The position numbers and the translations under genes were made by a program. Positions 43,225 to 51,986 of a stretch of DNA of 64,000 nt are shown here, in pieces (position 1 is the first letter of the stretch; every line of letters begins with the position of its first letter). Origin of the DNA: Andreesenia sp964489735. Its GTDB lineage: Bacteria > Bacillota > Clostridia > Tissierellales > Gottschalkiaceae. The notes under the pieces were generated by a model, which was not told the DNA's origin, searched no databases, and saw only the letters and a list, made by a program, of their open reading frames with translations. The DNA lies in NCBI GenBank assembly GCA_964489735.1, contig CAZBAL010000007.1, positions 1 to 64,000 on the forward strand, read 5' to 3'.

Positions 43225-44405
43225 TTCAGTCAATTGGAGTAGATCATAGACTGCCTATAGAGATTAGAGAGCAGTTTTCTGTAATAAACAAAAGAATAGA
43301 ATCAAATTTGGATGAACTGTCAAACGTTTCATATGAAACAGTTTTGCTGAGCACATGTAATAGAACGGAGATATATTTCATAGCTGACACTATGGGTGAT
43401 GAGATAATAGATGAAATATTTGATACCATGAACTGGGATAAGAGACTTAAAGAATATACTTTTTATAAAAATGAAGAGGAAACGGTAATTCATCTAATGC
43501 AGCTGGTTTGTGGTTTTGATTCATTAATCAGAGGAGAAGATCAGATTTTATCACAGGTAAAAAAAGCTTACGAACTATCTCTTAAAAATGGGAGTCTTGG
43601 AAGTGAATTTTCAAGGCTTTTTAAAAAGGTTATAAGATGCGGAAAAGAGTTTAGACAAGCTACACAGTTACACAGAATTCCTATATCATATTCATCTATA
43701 TCTGTGAACGAGAGCATAAAGAGAGGCTTTACTAGGTTCATGGTAGTAGGTTATGGGGAAGTAGGAAAGCTTACACTTAAATATATTCTTTCAAATAGGT
43801 TTGAAAAAGTATACGTGGTTGTAAGAGATGAAAATGAGGCTGATTTCTTTGACCCTAGAGTGGAGTTTATAAGCTTTAAGGAAAGAGAAAGCTATTATGA
43901 CAAAGTAGAAAGCATAATAACTGCAACATCTGCTCCGCATACGGTGATAGAGAGCTCAGAAAAACTGAAAAACAAAGTGATTTTTGACCTTGCTGTGCCT
44001 AGAGATGTGGCTCAGGAAGTTTACTTGGATAAAACCGTTGAAATATATAATGTCGATAAGCTGGATGATATGGACCATGAAAATCAGCTCAAAAGAAAAA
44101 GGATAATGGAGAAGAACAGATATATTATTGATAAATATGTAAAAGAGTTTACAGACTGGAAATCAACTAAGGAAATAATCCCTTGTATTCTCCAGATGAA
44201 AGAAAAAAAAGAGGAAATAGTTGATAAAAGACATAAAGTGTTTGTAAATAAAATTCAAACTAAAGATAATATTGAGTTCTCCAGGGTTCTGATGGATAGC
44301 ACGGCAAATGCATATTTAAACAGAGCAATAGAAGTCCTCAAAGAGGAGTATCTGAAAGGAAATGGAGAGGCATGTCTGGAAATAATAAAGAGAATATTCA
44401 TATGA
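43221..44405 (+). CDS. hemA: Glutamyl-tRNA reductase
   Basis: Reduces glutamyl-tRNA to glutamate-1-semialdehyde, the entry to tetrapyrrole synthesis by the C5 route. 394 residues. The catalytic cysteine is Cys46 in LLSTCNRTEIYF. CGFDSLIRGEDQILSQVKKAYELS and the NADPH domain VVGYGEVGKLTLKYI follow, and DLAVPRDV is the next motif. ATG 43221 overlaps the cbiJ stop (ATGA). Confidence 0.95.
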   Translation: MIQSIGVDHRLPIEIREQFSVINKRIESNLDELSNVSYETVLLSTCNRTEIYFIADTMGDEIIDEIFDTMNWDKRLKEYTFYKNEEETVIHLMQLVCGFDSLIRGEDQILSQVKKAYELSLKNGSLGSEFSRLFKKVIRCGKEFRQATQLHRIPISYSSISVNESIKRGFTRFMVVGYGEVGKLTLKYILSNRFEKVYVVVRDENEADFFDPRVEFISFKERESYYDKVESIITATSAPHTVIESSEKLKNKVIFDLAVPRDVAQEVYLDKTVEIYNVDKLDDMDHENQLKRKRIMEKNRYIIDKYVKEFTDWKSTKEIIPCILQMKEKKEEIVDKRHKVFVNKIQTKDNIEFSRVLMDSTANAYLNRAIEVLKEEYLKGNGEACLEIIKRIFI

Positions 44406-45046
44406 AGTTAAAGCCGCTGAATATATCGAATAAAGTGAGAGTGTTGATATTAGGTGGAGGAAATGCAGCAGGGATAAAGTACAGATCGTTCGATAAAAAG
44501 GATTTTCATATAGATATATATTCAGAAGAGGTAACAGACGAATATATCCGAAAGAGTTTAGTAGAAAAGCCCAGAGAAGGACAAAAAAATACGAGAATCA
44601 AAGATTTTGAAGATATTGATTTTACAGACTATGGAATCATTGTGATTGCGACAGATAATGATGAGTTCAATCTGAGTATCAGGAAAAGGTGTATCGAGTT
44701 AAATAAGCTATTTGTATACTGTCCAGACTTCAGAAAAGGAAGCATGACTGTTCCAATAGAGATTGAAACTGATACGATAACAGCTTCTATCGGGACTAAA
44801 GCAGGCAGTCCTGAGACAGCGAGATATATGTCACGAAAACTCAAAGAATTCTTACGGGATTATGATGACTTTATAGAGTATATTATAGATATCAGATATC
44901 GTATAAAAGAAGCAATGAAGAGGAAGGAAGTCATGAGATTTATTAATTCTGATGACTTTTATTTCTTTTACACCGAAGGAAAAGCAGATTTAATTTTAAG
45001 AATGTTTTATGGAGATGATATTTTTGAAGATAATAGTTGGGACTAG
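44402..45046 (+). CDS. Precorrin-2 dehydrogenase (SirC/Met8-like)
   Basis: NAD-dependent oxidation of precorrin-2 to sirohydrochlorin (factor II), the substrate of CbiX. About 214 residues. Opens MKLKPLNISNKVRVLILGGGNAAGIKYRSF, the Rossmann glycine motif at the expected place; FVYCPDFRKGSMTVPIEIETDTITASIGTKAGSPETARYM is the characteristic second block. ATG 44402 overlaps the hemA stop as ATGA; an earlier ATG at 44372 is too close to its possible ribosome site. It ends inside hemC. Confidence 0.88.
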   Translation: MKLKPLNISNKVRVLILGGGNAAGIKYRSFDKKDFHIDIYSEEVTDEYIRKSLVEKPREGQKNTRIKDFEDIDFTDYGIIVIATDNDEFNLSIRKRCIELNKLFVYCPDFRKGSMTVPIEIETDTITASIGTKAGSPETARYMSRKLKEFLRDYDDFIEYIIDIRYRIKEAMKRKEVMRFINSDDFYFFYTEGKADLILRMFYGDDIFEDNSWD

Positions 45047-45896
45047 GAGGTCACTTTTAGCTCAGGCGCAAGCTGATTATGTAATAGAAAGAATAGAAAA
45101 AGACCTGAACTTTAAAGGTGAGAAGCTGCTTATTGAAACACTAGGAGATAAGAGATTGGATGTGACTATAGATAAGATAGGCGGTAAGGGAGTGTTCATA
45201 AAGGAAATAGAATACTCTCTATTAGAAGGCACATCGCACTGTGCAGTTCACAGTATGAAGGATATGCCCTTTGAGCTGGCAGAACCGTTTTCATTATCGG
45301 CAATTCCTGTAAGAGAGGACGTCACAGATTCTTTTATAGGCAGGGATGGTATTTCGTTTTCAGATTTACCCCAAAATGCAGTGGTTGGCACATCGAGCAT
45401 AAGAAGAAGAGTGATGATAAATGAGATTAGGCCGGATATAAAAGTTGTTCCAGTTAGAGGTAATATTCAGACAAGAATCAGTAAGATAGAATCTGAAAAT
45501 TTATCAGGGATAATATTGGCTACAGCTGGTCTAAAAAGGATGGGACTTGAAAATCTGATTACAGAGATATTTAATCCGGAAACATTTGTGCCAGCAGTCG
45601 GTCAAGGAGCTCTTGGTGTCGAGACACTGAAAAACTCGGAATACGATATCTATATCAGAAAGCTTGATAATCCTGTAGAGAGAAAGAGAATTGAAGCAGA
45701 GAGAAGCTTTATGAGAAGATTAAACGGTGGATGTCATGTTCCAATTGGAACGTATTCGACTGTAGAAAGTGATGAAATATACATTATAGGAATGTTTGAA
45801 GTGGACGGAAAGCTTGTCCGAAAAGATATAAACGGAAAACTTGAAGATGGAATTAAACTTGGAGAAAAGCTCGCAGAAAAAATATTGAAAGCCTAA
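45024..45896 (+). CDS. hemC: Hydroxymethylbilane synthase
   Basis: Polymerises four porphobilinogens to hydroxymethylbilane. 290 residues. Opens KIIVGTRRSLLAQAQADYV; TLGDKRLDVTIDKIGGKGVFIKEIEYSLLEG, AVHSMKDMPFE and VGTSSIRRRVMI follow. The dipyrromethane-cofactor cysteine is in NGGCHVPIGTYS. The TTG start at 45024 is nine bases after GGAG; two ATG codons at 45009 and 45015 are alternatives. The gene is complete; an assembly gap starts five bases after its stop. Confidence 0.93.
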   Translation: MKIIVGTRRSLLAQAQADYVIERIEKDLNFKGEKLLIETLGDKRLDVTIDKIGGKGVFIKEIEYSLLEGTSHCAVHSMKDMPFELAEPFSLSAIPVREDVTDSFIGRDGISFSDLPQNAVVGTSSIRRRVMINEIRPDIKVVPVRGNIQTRISKIESENLSGIILATAGLKRMGLENLITEIFNPETFVPAVGQGALGVETLKNSEYDIYIRKLDNPVERKRIEAERSFMRRLNGGCHVPIGTYSTVESDEIYIIGMFEVDGKLVRKDINGKLEDGIKLGEKLAEKILKA

Positions 45897-45900
45897 TATT

Positions 45901-46000
45901 NNNNNNNNNNNNNNNNNNNNNNNNNNNNNNNNNNNNNNNNNNNNNNNNNNNNNNNNNNNNNNNNNNNNNNNNNNNNNNNNNNNNNNNNNNNNNNNNNNNN
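45901..46000. other. Assembly gap (100 N)
   Basis: Exactly 100 N, size unknown, between hemC and the cobA-hemD fusion. Nothing essential for the pathway need lie here, but a gene could be hidden. Confidence 0.99.
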
Positions 46001-46015
46001 TATGAGTATAGGGAA

Positions 46016-47491
46016 GTGATAAATTTGGGTAAGGTGTATTTAATTGGAGCAGGACCAGGTGATGAAGACCTTGTTACGGTGAAAGCTGTAAAAGCAATAG
46101 AAGAATGTGATGCACTGATGTATGACAGGCTGGCACCGAAATCTCTTCTGAGATATGCGAAAGAAAACTGTGAAATTTATTATTGTGGAAAAACGCCCAA
46201 TAATCACTATATGAAGCAGGATGAGATAAATAGAATGCTTATAGAGCTAGCTCAATCAGGAAAAACCGTTGGGAGAGTGAAGGGTGGAGATCCTTATATT
46301 TTTGGAAGAGGTGGAGAAGAAGCTTTAGAACTCAGAGCTGAAGGTATAGAGTTTGAAACTATATCGGGAGTAACTTCACCGGCAGCTGTTTTAAATTATG
46401 CAGGAATTCCCATGACTCATAGAGGAATATCGCAGAGCTTTCATGTTTTCACAGCAATGACCGCTGAAAAACTTGATATAGATTGGGACTGTGTTGTAAA
46501 GCTCAAAGGGACATTGATATTTATGATGGGACTTTCAAATTTAGAGCTTATATGCGAAAAATTAGCTGAATCAGGACTTTCAAAAGAAACTCCAGCGGCG
46601 GTTGTAATGAAGGGTACAACCTCTAAGCAGAAAAAAGTAATTGGTAATCTAGAGAATATATCGGAAAAGACTAGAGAAGCAGGACTTGAATCACCTTGTA
46701 TAATCGCTTTTGGAGAAACCATATCACTTAATGAAAAACTTGACTGGTATGAACGAAAACCTCTTTTCGGAAGGAATATATGCATAACTAGATCAAAAAA
46801 ACAGTCTGAGGAATGTAGAGAGAAGTTAAAAGATCTTGGAGCGGAAGTTACTGAAATCAACTCCATAGAAACGGAGTTGATAGCCGACAGCATAGAGCCT
46901 TTTATAGATCGATTAAATGAATATGACTATGTAGTCTTAAATTCTGTAAATGGAGTGGAATATTTCTTCGACGAGCTTCAAAAAAGAAATGTGGACATAA
47001 GGACTATAAGAGCAGAATTCCCTGCAATAGGAGAAAAAACTGCTGAAGCAATTAAGATGAGAGGTATAATTCCATCTTTGATAGCATCTGATTTTACACT
47101 AGAAGGCATGTATGATTCATTAAAGGACATTGTACATCGAGACGAGAATGTACTCATACCCAAATCTGAAAGTGGAAGATCTTATCTGATTGAAAGATTG
47201 AAAGAAGATGGATTAAATGTTGATTCTTTCAGTCTATATAGGACAGTGTGCGGAGATAAAGGAGTATATGAAGATTTAAGTGAAGTGGATACTATAATGT
47301 TTACTAGTCCTTCAACTGTTAGAAATATGATAGAACTGTATGGAGAAGACGAAATAAAAGAAAAGTCTATTTTGAGCATAGGGCCCATAACTTCAAAAGA
47401 GCTTGATAAATGGAATATAGATTATACCATAAGTGAAAAATGCAGTATAGACGGTTTAATAGATAAACTCATCAGGGTGCAACTGAAATAA
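46016..47491 (+). CDS. cobA-hemD: Uroporphyrinogen-III C-methyltransferase / uroporphyrinogen-III synthase fusion
   Basis: Two-domain protein of 491 residues: HemD closes the ring, CobA then methylates it to precorrin-2. Residues 1 to about 245 are CobA: KVYLIGAGPGDEDLVTVKAVKAI, VGRVKGGDPYIFGRGGEEALEL, SGVTSPAAVLNYAGIPMTHRGISQSFHVFT, and KGTLIFMMGL. From about 258 on is HemD: NICITRSKKQSEECREKLKDLGAEV, VVLNSVNGVEYFF, PAIGEKTAEAI, and IMFTSPSTVRNMIE. The start is GTG 46016 or TTG 46025. Fusion of these two is common in clostridia. Confidence 0.93.
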   Translation: MINLGKVYLIGAGPGDEDLVTVKAVKAIEECDALMYDRLAPKSLLRYAKENCEIYYCGKTPNNHYMKQDEINRMLIELAQSGKTVGRVKGGDPYIFGRGGEEALELRAEGIEFETISGVTSPAAVLNYAGIPMTHRGISQSFHVFTAMTAEKLDIDWDCVVKLKGTLIFMMGLSNLELICEKLAESGLSKETPAAVVMKGTTSKQKKVIGNLENISEKTREAGLESPCIIAFGETISLNEKLDWYERKPLFGRNICITRSKKQSEECREKLKDLGAEVTEINSIETELIADSIEPFIDRLNEYDYVVLNSVNGVEYFFDELQKRNVDIRTIRAEFPAIGEKTAEAIKMRGIIPSLIASDFTLEGMYDSLKDIVHRDENVLIPKSESGRSYLIERLKEDGLNVDSFSLYRTVCGDKGVYEDLSEVDTIMFTSPSTVRNMIELYGEDEIKEKSILSIGPITSKELDKWNIDYTISEKCSIDGLIDKLIRVQLK

Positions 47492-47581
47492 GATAAGAGT
47501 AGTTATAAAATGGAGTAAAATCAAGGTCACAATTTAAGAGAATTAATTGGGAATAATAGTAAAAGAACAGGAGAATACAAT

Positions 47582-48547
47582 ATGTATAAGAGACACAGAA
47601 GATTGAGAATGAACGAAGGAATCAGATCTATGATTGCTGAGACCAGTCTTTCAGCTTCAGATTTCATATATCCTATTTTCGTAGTTGAAGGGGAGAATAT
47701 AAAGGAAGAAATAGATGGATTGCCTGGAAACTATCACTATTCGGTAGATATGCTAAAAGATATAATCGGTAAAGTCAAATCTGCAGGAGTGAAATCAGTA
47801 CTGCTTTTTGGAATTCCAGACTCTAAAGATGATAAAGCTAGTTCAGCCTGGGATGAAAACGGAATAGTGCAAAGAGCTATAAGAAAAACTAAGGAAATAG
47901 ACAGCGAAATCTATGTGATAACAGATGTTTGTATGTGTCAATACACTGATCATGGACACTGTGGAATACTAGATCATGAAACAATAGATAATGATGCTAC
48001 ACTGGAGTATCTTTCTAAAATAGCATTATCTCACGCGAAAGCAGGTGCGGATATGGTAGCTCCATCTGATATGATGGATGGAAGAGTATCAGATATCAGA
48101 AAGACCTTGGATGAAAATGGATTTAAGGATACTGCGATAATGGCTTACTCTGCAAAATATGCTTCAGCATTTTATGGCCCTTTCAGATCGGCAGCAGGTT
48201 CAAAGCCTCAGTTTGGAGATAGAAAGACATATCAGATGGATATATCAAACTCTAGAGAAGCAATGAGTGAAATAAGAGAGGATATTGAGGAAGGAGCAGA
48301 TATAGTTATGGTGAAACCTGCACTTTCATACCTTGATATAATAGCAAAATCCAGAGATAGATTTGATACACCGATAGCAGCTTACAACGTCAGTGGAGAG
48401 TATTCGATGATTAAAAATGCTGGTAAGATGGGCATAATTGATGAGAAAAAAATAGCTTTAGAAGTTCTGACTTCTATTAAAAGAGCAGGAGCAGATTTAA
48501 TAATAACCTATTATGCATTAGAAGCTTCAGCATGGCTAAAAGAATAA
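47582..48547 (+). CDS. hemB: Delta-aminolevulinic acid dehydratase (porphobilinogen synthase)
   Basis: Joins two 5-aminolevulinate molecules to porphobilinogen. 321 residues. VCMCQYTDHGHCG carries the cysteines of a zinc-type active site. AYSAKYASAFYGPFR and MVKPALSYLDII hold the two catalytic lysines. The N-terminus RRHRRLRMNEGIRSMIAETSLSASDFIYPIFV is typical except for some acidic substitutions. Start ATG 47582, with AGGAGAA before it. Confidence 0.95.
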   Translation: MYKRHRRLRMNEGIRSMIAETSLSASDFIYPIFVVEGENIKEEIDGLPGNYHYSVDMLKDIIGKVKSAGVKSVLLFGIPDSKDDKASSAWDENGIVQRAIRKTKEIDSEIYVITDVCMCQYTDHGHCGILDHETIDNDATLEYLSKIALSHAKAGADMVAPSDMMDGRVSDIRKTLDENGFKDTAIMAYSAKYASAFYGPFRSAAGSKPQFGDRKTYQMDISNSREAMSEIREDIEEGADIVMVKPALSYLDIIAKSRDRFDTPIAAYNVSGEYSMIKNAGKMGIIDEKKIALEVLTSIKRAGADLIITYYALEASAWLKE

Positions 48548-48607
48548 AATGATAGTATTTCAGTAGAACTGACTGAAAGATTAAGGAAAATGGAGGAACA
48601 GTGCTAA

Positions 48608-49897
48608 ATGAATGATAATACGAAAAACAATAAAAACAGCATTATATTTGAAGAGTCCAAAATATATATGCCAGGTGGAGTAAATAGTCCAGTTAGAGCC
48701 TATAGAGGAATGGGAATGACACCTCCTATAATAAAAGAGGGAAAAGGCGCATATATAATCGATGAAGATGGAAATAAGTATACAGACTATGTTGGAGCTT
48801 GGGGTCCTGCTGTACTAGGACAGGCAGATGATGATGTATTAAGAGCAATCAAGGAGACAGCAGAAAAAGGCATTTCTTTTGGTAGTCCAACAGAGCTTGA
48901 GCTGAAGATGGCTAAACATATATGCACTACTGTGGACAATATAGATATGATAAGAATGGTGAACTCTGGAACAGAGGCAACTATGAGTGCGGCTAGACTT
49001 GCAAGAGGATATACGGACAGAAAGAAGATTTTGAAGTTTGAAGGATGCTATCATGGACATTACGATGGTTTTCTTATAAGTGCAGGTTCAGGGGTTCTCA
49101 CTGAAGGAATACCAGGTTCAAAAGGAGTTCCGGAGGAAATAATAGCCAACACACTACTAGCTAAATTTAATGATATAAACAGTATTGAAGAGGTTTTTAG
49201 TAAGTATGGAGATGAGATTGCCGGAGTTATAATAGAGCCGATTGCAGGAAACATGGGAGTAGTTAAGGCAAAGAAAGAATTTATCTTGAGGCTGAAAGAG
49301 CTATGTGTAGAGTATGGCTCTGTTCTAATTTATGATGAAGTTATGACAGGCTTCAGAGTCTCATATCAAGGAGCTCAGTCCATTTATGGAGTAGAGCCGG
49401 ATTTGACTACATTTGCAAAGGTGATGGGAGGAGGACTTCCTTCAGGAGCATATGGCGGTAAGAGAGAGATAATGGAAAATTTATCGCCATTAGGAGAAGT
49501 GTATCAGGCAGGAACGATGTCAGGTAATCCTATAGTCATGGCAGCAGGATATACTGCAATAAAGAAACTGTATGAAAATCAGGAGTACTACACATACCTA
49601 GAGAAAATAGGAAATATGCTAGAAGATGGAATAAAAGAGATATCCAAAGAAAAAGGGATTTCAACTGTCGTAAATAGAGCAGGTTCTATGATGACAGTCT
49701 TCTATAATGATTTGGAAAAAGTCGAGACTTATGAAGACGCTCTGAAATCAGATGTTGATATGTACAATTCAGTGTTCAAACATATGCTGAAAAATGGAAT
49801 GTATATAGCACCTTCACAGTTTGAAGCATTATTCTTATCGATAAAACACTCAGAGCAGGATATAGAAAAGTATCTTGAGATTTTAAGATCATATTAA
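48608..49897 (+). CDS. hemL: Glutamate-1-semialdehyde 2,1-aminomutase
   Basis: PLP enzyme making 5-aminolevulinate from the HemA product. 429 residues. MPGGVNSPVRAYRGMGMTPP at the start, VNSGTEATMSAARLARGYT, YHGHYDGFL, IYDEVMTGFRV, and the PLP lysine in FAKVMGGGLPSGAYGG. Start ATG 48608, with GGAGGAAC before it. Last gene of the operon; the terminator is at 50051-50103. Confidence 0.95.
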   Translation: MNDNTKNNKNSIIFEESKIYMPGGVNSPVRAYRGMGMTPPIIKEGKGAYIIDEDGNKYTDYVGAWGPAVLGQADDDVLRAIKETAEKGISFGSPTELELKMAKHICTTVDNIDMIRMVNSGTEATMSAARLARGYTDRKKILKFEGCYHGHYDGFLISAGSGVLTEGIPGSKGVPEEIIANTLLAKFNDINSIEEVFSKYGDEIAGVIIEPIAGNMGVVKAKKEFILRLKELCVEYGSVLIYDEVMTGFRVSYQGAQSIYGVEPDLTTFAKVMGGGLPSGAYGGKREIMENLSPLGEVYQAGTMSGNPIVMAAGYTAIKKLYENQEYYTYLEKIGNMLEDGIKEISKEKGISTVVNRAGSMMTVFYNDLEKVETYEDALKSDVDMYNSVFKHMLKNGMYIAPSQFEALFLSIKHSEQDIEKYLEILRSY

Positions 49898-49932
49898 GAT
49901 TTTACTATTTGAATCCTTGAATTTTTTATCTA

Positions 49933-50050
49933 TACAGAGAGAACATATAATTCAAATTAGTCGAGTAGGACGAGCCAACGAAACAAATTCTTTAGATACG
50001 GAGAGAACATATAATTAAAACTAGTTAGTGTGACTGGTCAACAATAAAGA
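49933..50050. repeat. Two-unit tandem duplication, 64-base period
   Basis: TAC-N-GAGAGAACATATAATT, then a decayed AAATTAGT / AAACTAGT, occurs at 49933 and 49997. Similarity goes on weakly over the rest of the unit (CGAGCCAACGAA against CTGGTCAACAAT). It is non-coding and follows hemL. Same period as the unrelated duplication at 19940. Confidence 0.65.
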
Positions 50051-50103
50051 AAAAACGAATAGCCATTATTAACTTTTTCAGTTAATACCGGTTATTCGTT
50101 TTA
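50051..50103. terminator. Bidirectional terminator hemL / nitroreductase
   Basis: AAAACGAATA and ATTCGTTTT outer arms, ATTAAC and GTTAAT inner arms, with A/T tails on both sides. Confidence 0.82.
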
Positions 50104-50112
50104 TTTTATATA

Positions 50113-50661
50113 TTATTCAATCCATTCTGTCAATTCGTCAATTTCCAAATGTTCTTTTTTGACTCCAATCTTCACTGGGAATCCTAAGACTAATCCTGTA
50201 ACTAAATAGCTTCCCTCAGTATCGTCAATTCCAAGCCAGGATGCGATTTCTTTCTCATATTTAGCAAAATCACCTACCAGAATCGTACCCAAATTGAAAT
50301 TTTCAGCTGCAAGTACTAGATTTTGTACTGCAGAACCTATTGAAATCAAATCCATTTCTTCAGTAATTTTAGAGTAATTTTCTTCATTTGATTTATACCT
50401 GTTAAAAACAAGTATTACTGCTGATGCGTTTTTGATCGTGCTGAAATCAACATCAAATTTAAGGTTCAGTTTTTTCACATACTCAATCAGCTCATCCAGT
50501 TTTTTCTCTCTTACAACTACAAATTTCCAAGGTTGTCTGTTCTTTGCAGAAGGGGCATTAACAGCCATTTCTAAAATGTTTTCAATAATTATTTTTGGCA
50601 AAGATTGATCATCAAATTCCTTTGTAACCGTTCGCTCTGTTATAGCGGTAAAGGTATCCAT
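50113..50661 (-). CDS. Nitroreductase family flavoprotein
   Basis: FMN-dependent oxidoreductase of 182 residues; natural substrate unknown. TERTVTKEFDDQSLPKIIIENILEMAVNAPSAKNRQPWKFVVV is the FMN-phosphate-binding N-terminus of the family, and SIGSAVQNLVLAAENFNLGTILVGDF the middle block. The frame is open to 50727, but ATG 50661 follows GGAGGAG. Single-gene unit. Confidence 0.88.
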   Translation of the reverse strand: MDTFTAITERTVTKEFDDQSLPKIIIENILEMAVNAPSAKNRQPWKFVVVREKKLDELIEYVKKLNLKFDVDFSTIKNASAVILVFNRYKSNEENYSKITEEMDLISIGSAVQNLVLAAENFNLGTILVGDFAKYEKEIASWLGIDDTEGSYLVTGLVLGFPVKIGVKKEHLEIDELTEWIE

Positions 50662-50883
50662 CTGTAACTCCTCCAATTTAAATAGCTCATATACTATCAT
50701 TTTATAATAAAATAGGTATAAGTTCAATCAATACATTAGTATAAATAATGAAAATGTATAAAGATTAATACAATCATATGGAGTGAAATGTTATATTTTG
50801 TATTTATAGGGTATAATCATATTAATAAATTTACTGATAAGCCCGGTAGGGGGTATTTAAACAATTGTACAGAGGTGAGTATA

Positions 50884-51150
50884 TTGACTTATAGATTGTT
50901 ACTTATATTTATTATTATTCTATCATACCTATTTTTTAGCAATGTGTTCTTAAGAGGAAGAGGAAGGAGTTTTTTCAATTCTTTAGAAAAAACACTGTTA
51001 GGATTAGGTATAAGTGTGCTATTATACTTAGTGCTAGGTTTTGTATTGGAAGGACCACTAGCAAGTTCTAGATATGTTGTATCCATATCAGACGGTATTC
51101 TTATAGGTTGGATAATTTCGCTGTTCAGACATATGTCTGAAACCAGCTGA
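50884..51150 (+). CDS. Small membrane protein, unknown
   Basis: 89 residues from TTG 50884, which follows AGAGGTGAG; the frame stays open from 50788 but upstream codons lack a ribosome site. Three hydrophobic segments: LLLIFIIILSYLFFSNVF, TLLGLGISVLLYLVLGFVL and a shorter VSISDGILIGWIISLF. A basic loop (LRGRGRSFFNS) lies between the first two. I do not recognise the family. It is alone between convergent and divergent neighbours and has a strong terminator after it. Confidence 0.6.
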   Translation: MTYRLLLIFIIILSYLFFSNVFLRGRGRSFFNSLEKTLLGLGISVLLYLVLGFVLEGPLASSRYVVSISDGILIGWIISLFRHMSETS

Positions 51151-51178
51151 CAATTACTTTAAAATCAATAATGACATA

Positions 51179-51232
51179 AAAATCAGCGTATATAGATTCT
51201 GAAATTACAAAGAATCTATATACGCTGATTTT
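51179..51232. terminator. Perfect 22-bp bidirectional terminator
   Basis: Arms 51179-51200 and 51211-51232 are perfect complements with a ten-base loop. T-runs follow on both strands. It ends the small membrane protein gene and the convergent DUF364 operon. Confidence 0.9.
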
Positions 51233-51240
51233 GTTTTAAT

Positions 51241-51975
51241 TTAGTTAGATGGATAGTAACATTTTCTGTCTAAATCCATAAGATAAGCAGCACCTGATAT
51301 TGAGGTTCCATAAAATATTACTGGCTTTCCAATATCTAAAAAGTTCAAAATGCTGCCATTCAAAATAGTGCTTCCAGTACACAGAACTATATCTGCCCAA
51401 TCGAGAACAACTTCATCATATTTTTCAACACCATGCTCAATCAATACCCCATATCTTTCTTCGTTTACGTTAGCAGGATTTAAATCCAGAACGCGAAGTT
51501 CAACGGCATCTTTGATATTTTCCAGTATTGCTGGCTGATATCCAATCAATGCAACTTTCTTACCAGGATGTTCTTCTTTAAAAAACTCATAAAAAGACTT
51601 TCCACATAGTTCAGGTTCATCATTTTTGCAGTGAATATTACCACATACAAGACCTAAATTAGAAAGAACAGCATTCATAGTTGAAATAAAAATTCCTTTA
51701 TTGTAGTCATCTTCAAGATCCAATTCTATAACATCTTTAATCTTTCCACTGAAATTACAGGGATAACTTGTAAAAGCTTGTCCTCTTGAACCTTTATAGC
51801 TAGCTTCAATCATAATCTCCTTACCATCCAGTATTGGAAAGTCCTTTCTCTTGGTACTTCCTATGGCCTCTTCAGGAGTTAAAGACTTAGTTTCAATACT
51901 TATATCATCGTCTACTAAGTTGTTTTCCTCTAGTATCTTTAAAAACCTTTTTCTAAGTTCATCATAAAAATCCAT
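51241..51975 (-). CDS. DUF364 / Rossmann-like protein, putative metal chelation
   Basis: A 244-residue protein of the DUF364 group. The N-terminal part is an enolase-like small domain (ETKSLTPEEAIGSTKRKDFPILDGKEIMIEASYKGSRGQAFTSYP). The second part is a Rossmann fold: VALIGYQPAILENI, LRVLDLNPANV, DIVLCTGSTILNGSILNFLD, and FYGTSISGAAYLM. GNIHCKNDEPELCGKSF has two cysteines. Family members are often placed beside molybdate/tungstate uptake genes, as here. The start is ATG 51975, seven bases after GGAGG. Third gene of the operon. Role not established. Confidence 0.8.
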   Translation of the reverse strand: MDFYDELRKRFLKILEENNLVDDDISIETKSLTPEEAIGSTKRKDFPILDGKEIMIEASYKGSRGQAFTSYPCNFSGKIKDVIELDLEDDYNKGIFISTMNAVLSNLGLVCGNIHCKNDEPELCGKSFYEFFKEEHPGKKVALIGYQPAILENIKDAVELRVLDLNPANVNEERYGVLIEHGVEKYDEVVLDWADIVLCTGSTILNGSILNFLDIGKPVIFYGTSISGAAYLMDLDRKCYYPSN

Positions 51976-51986
51976 AATCAATCCTC

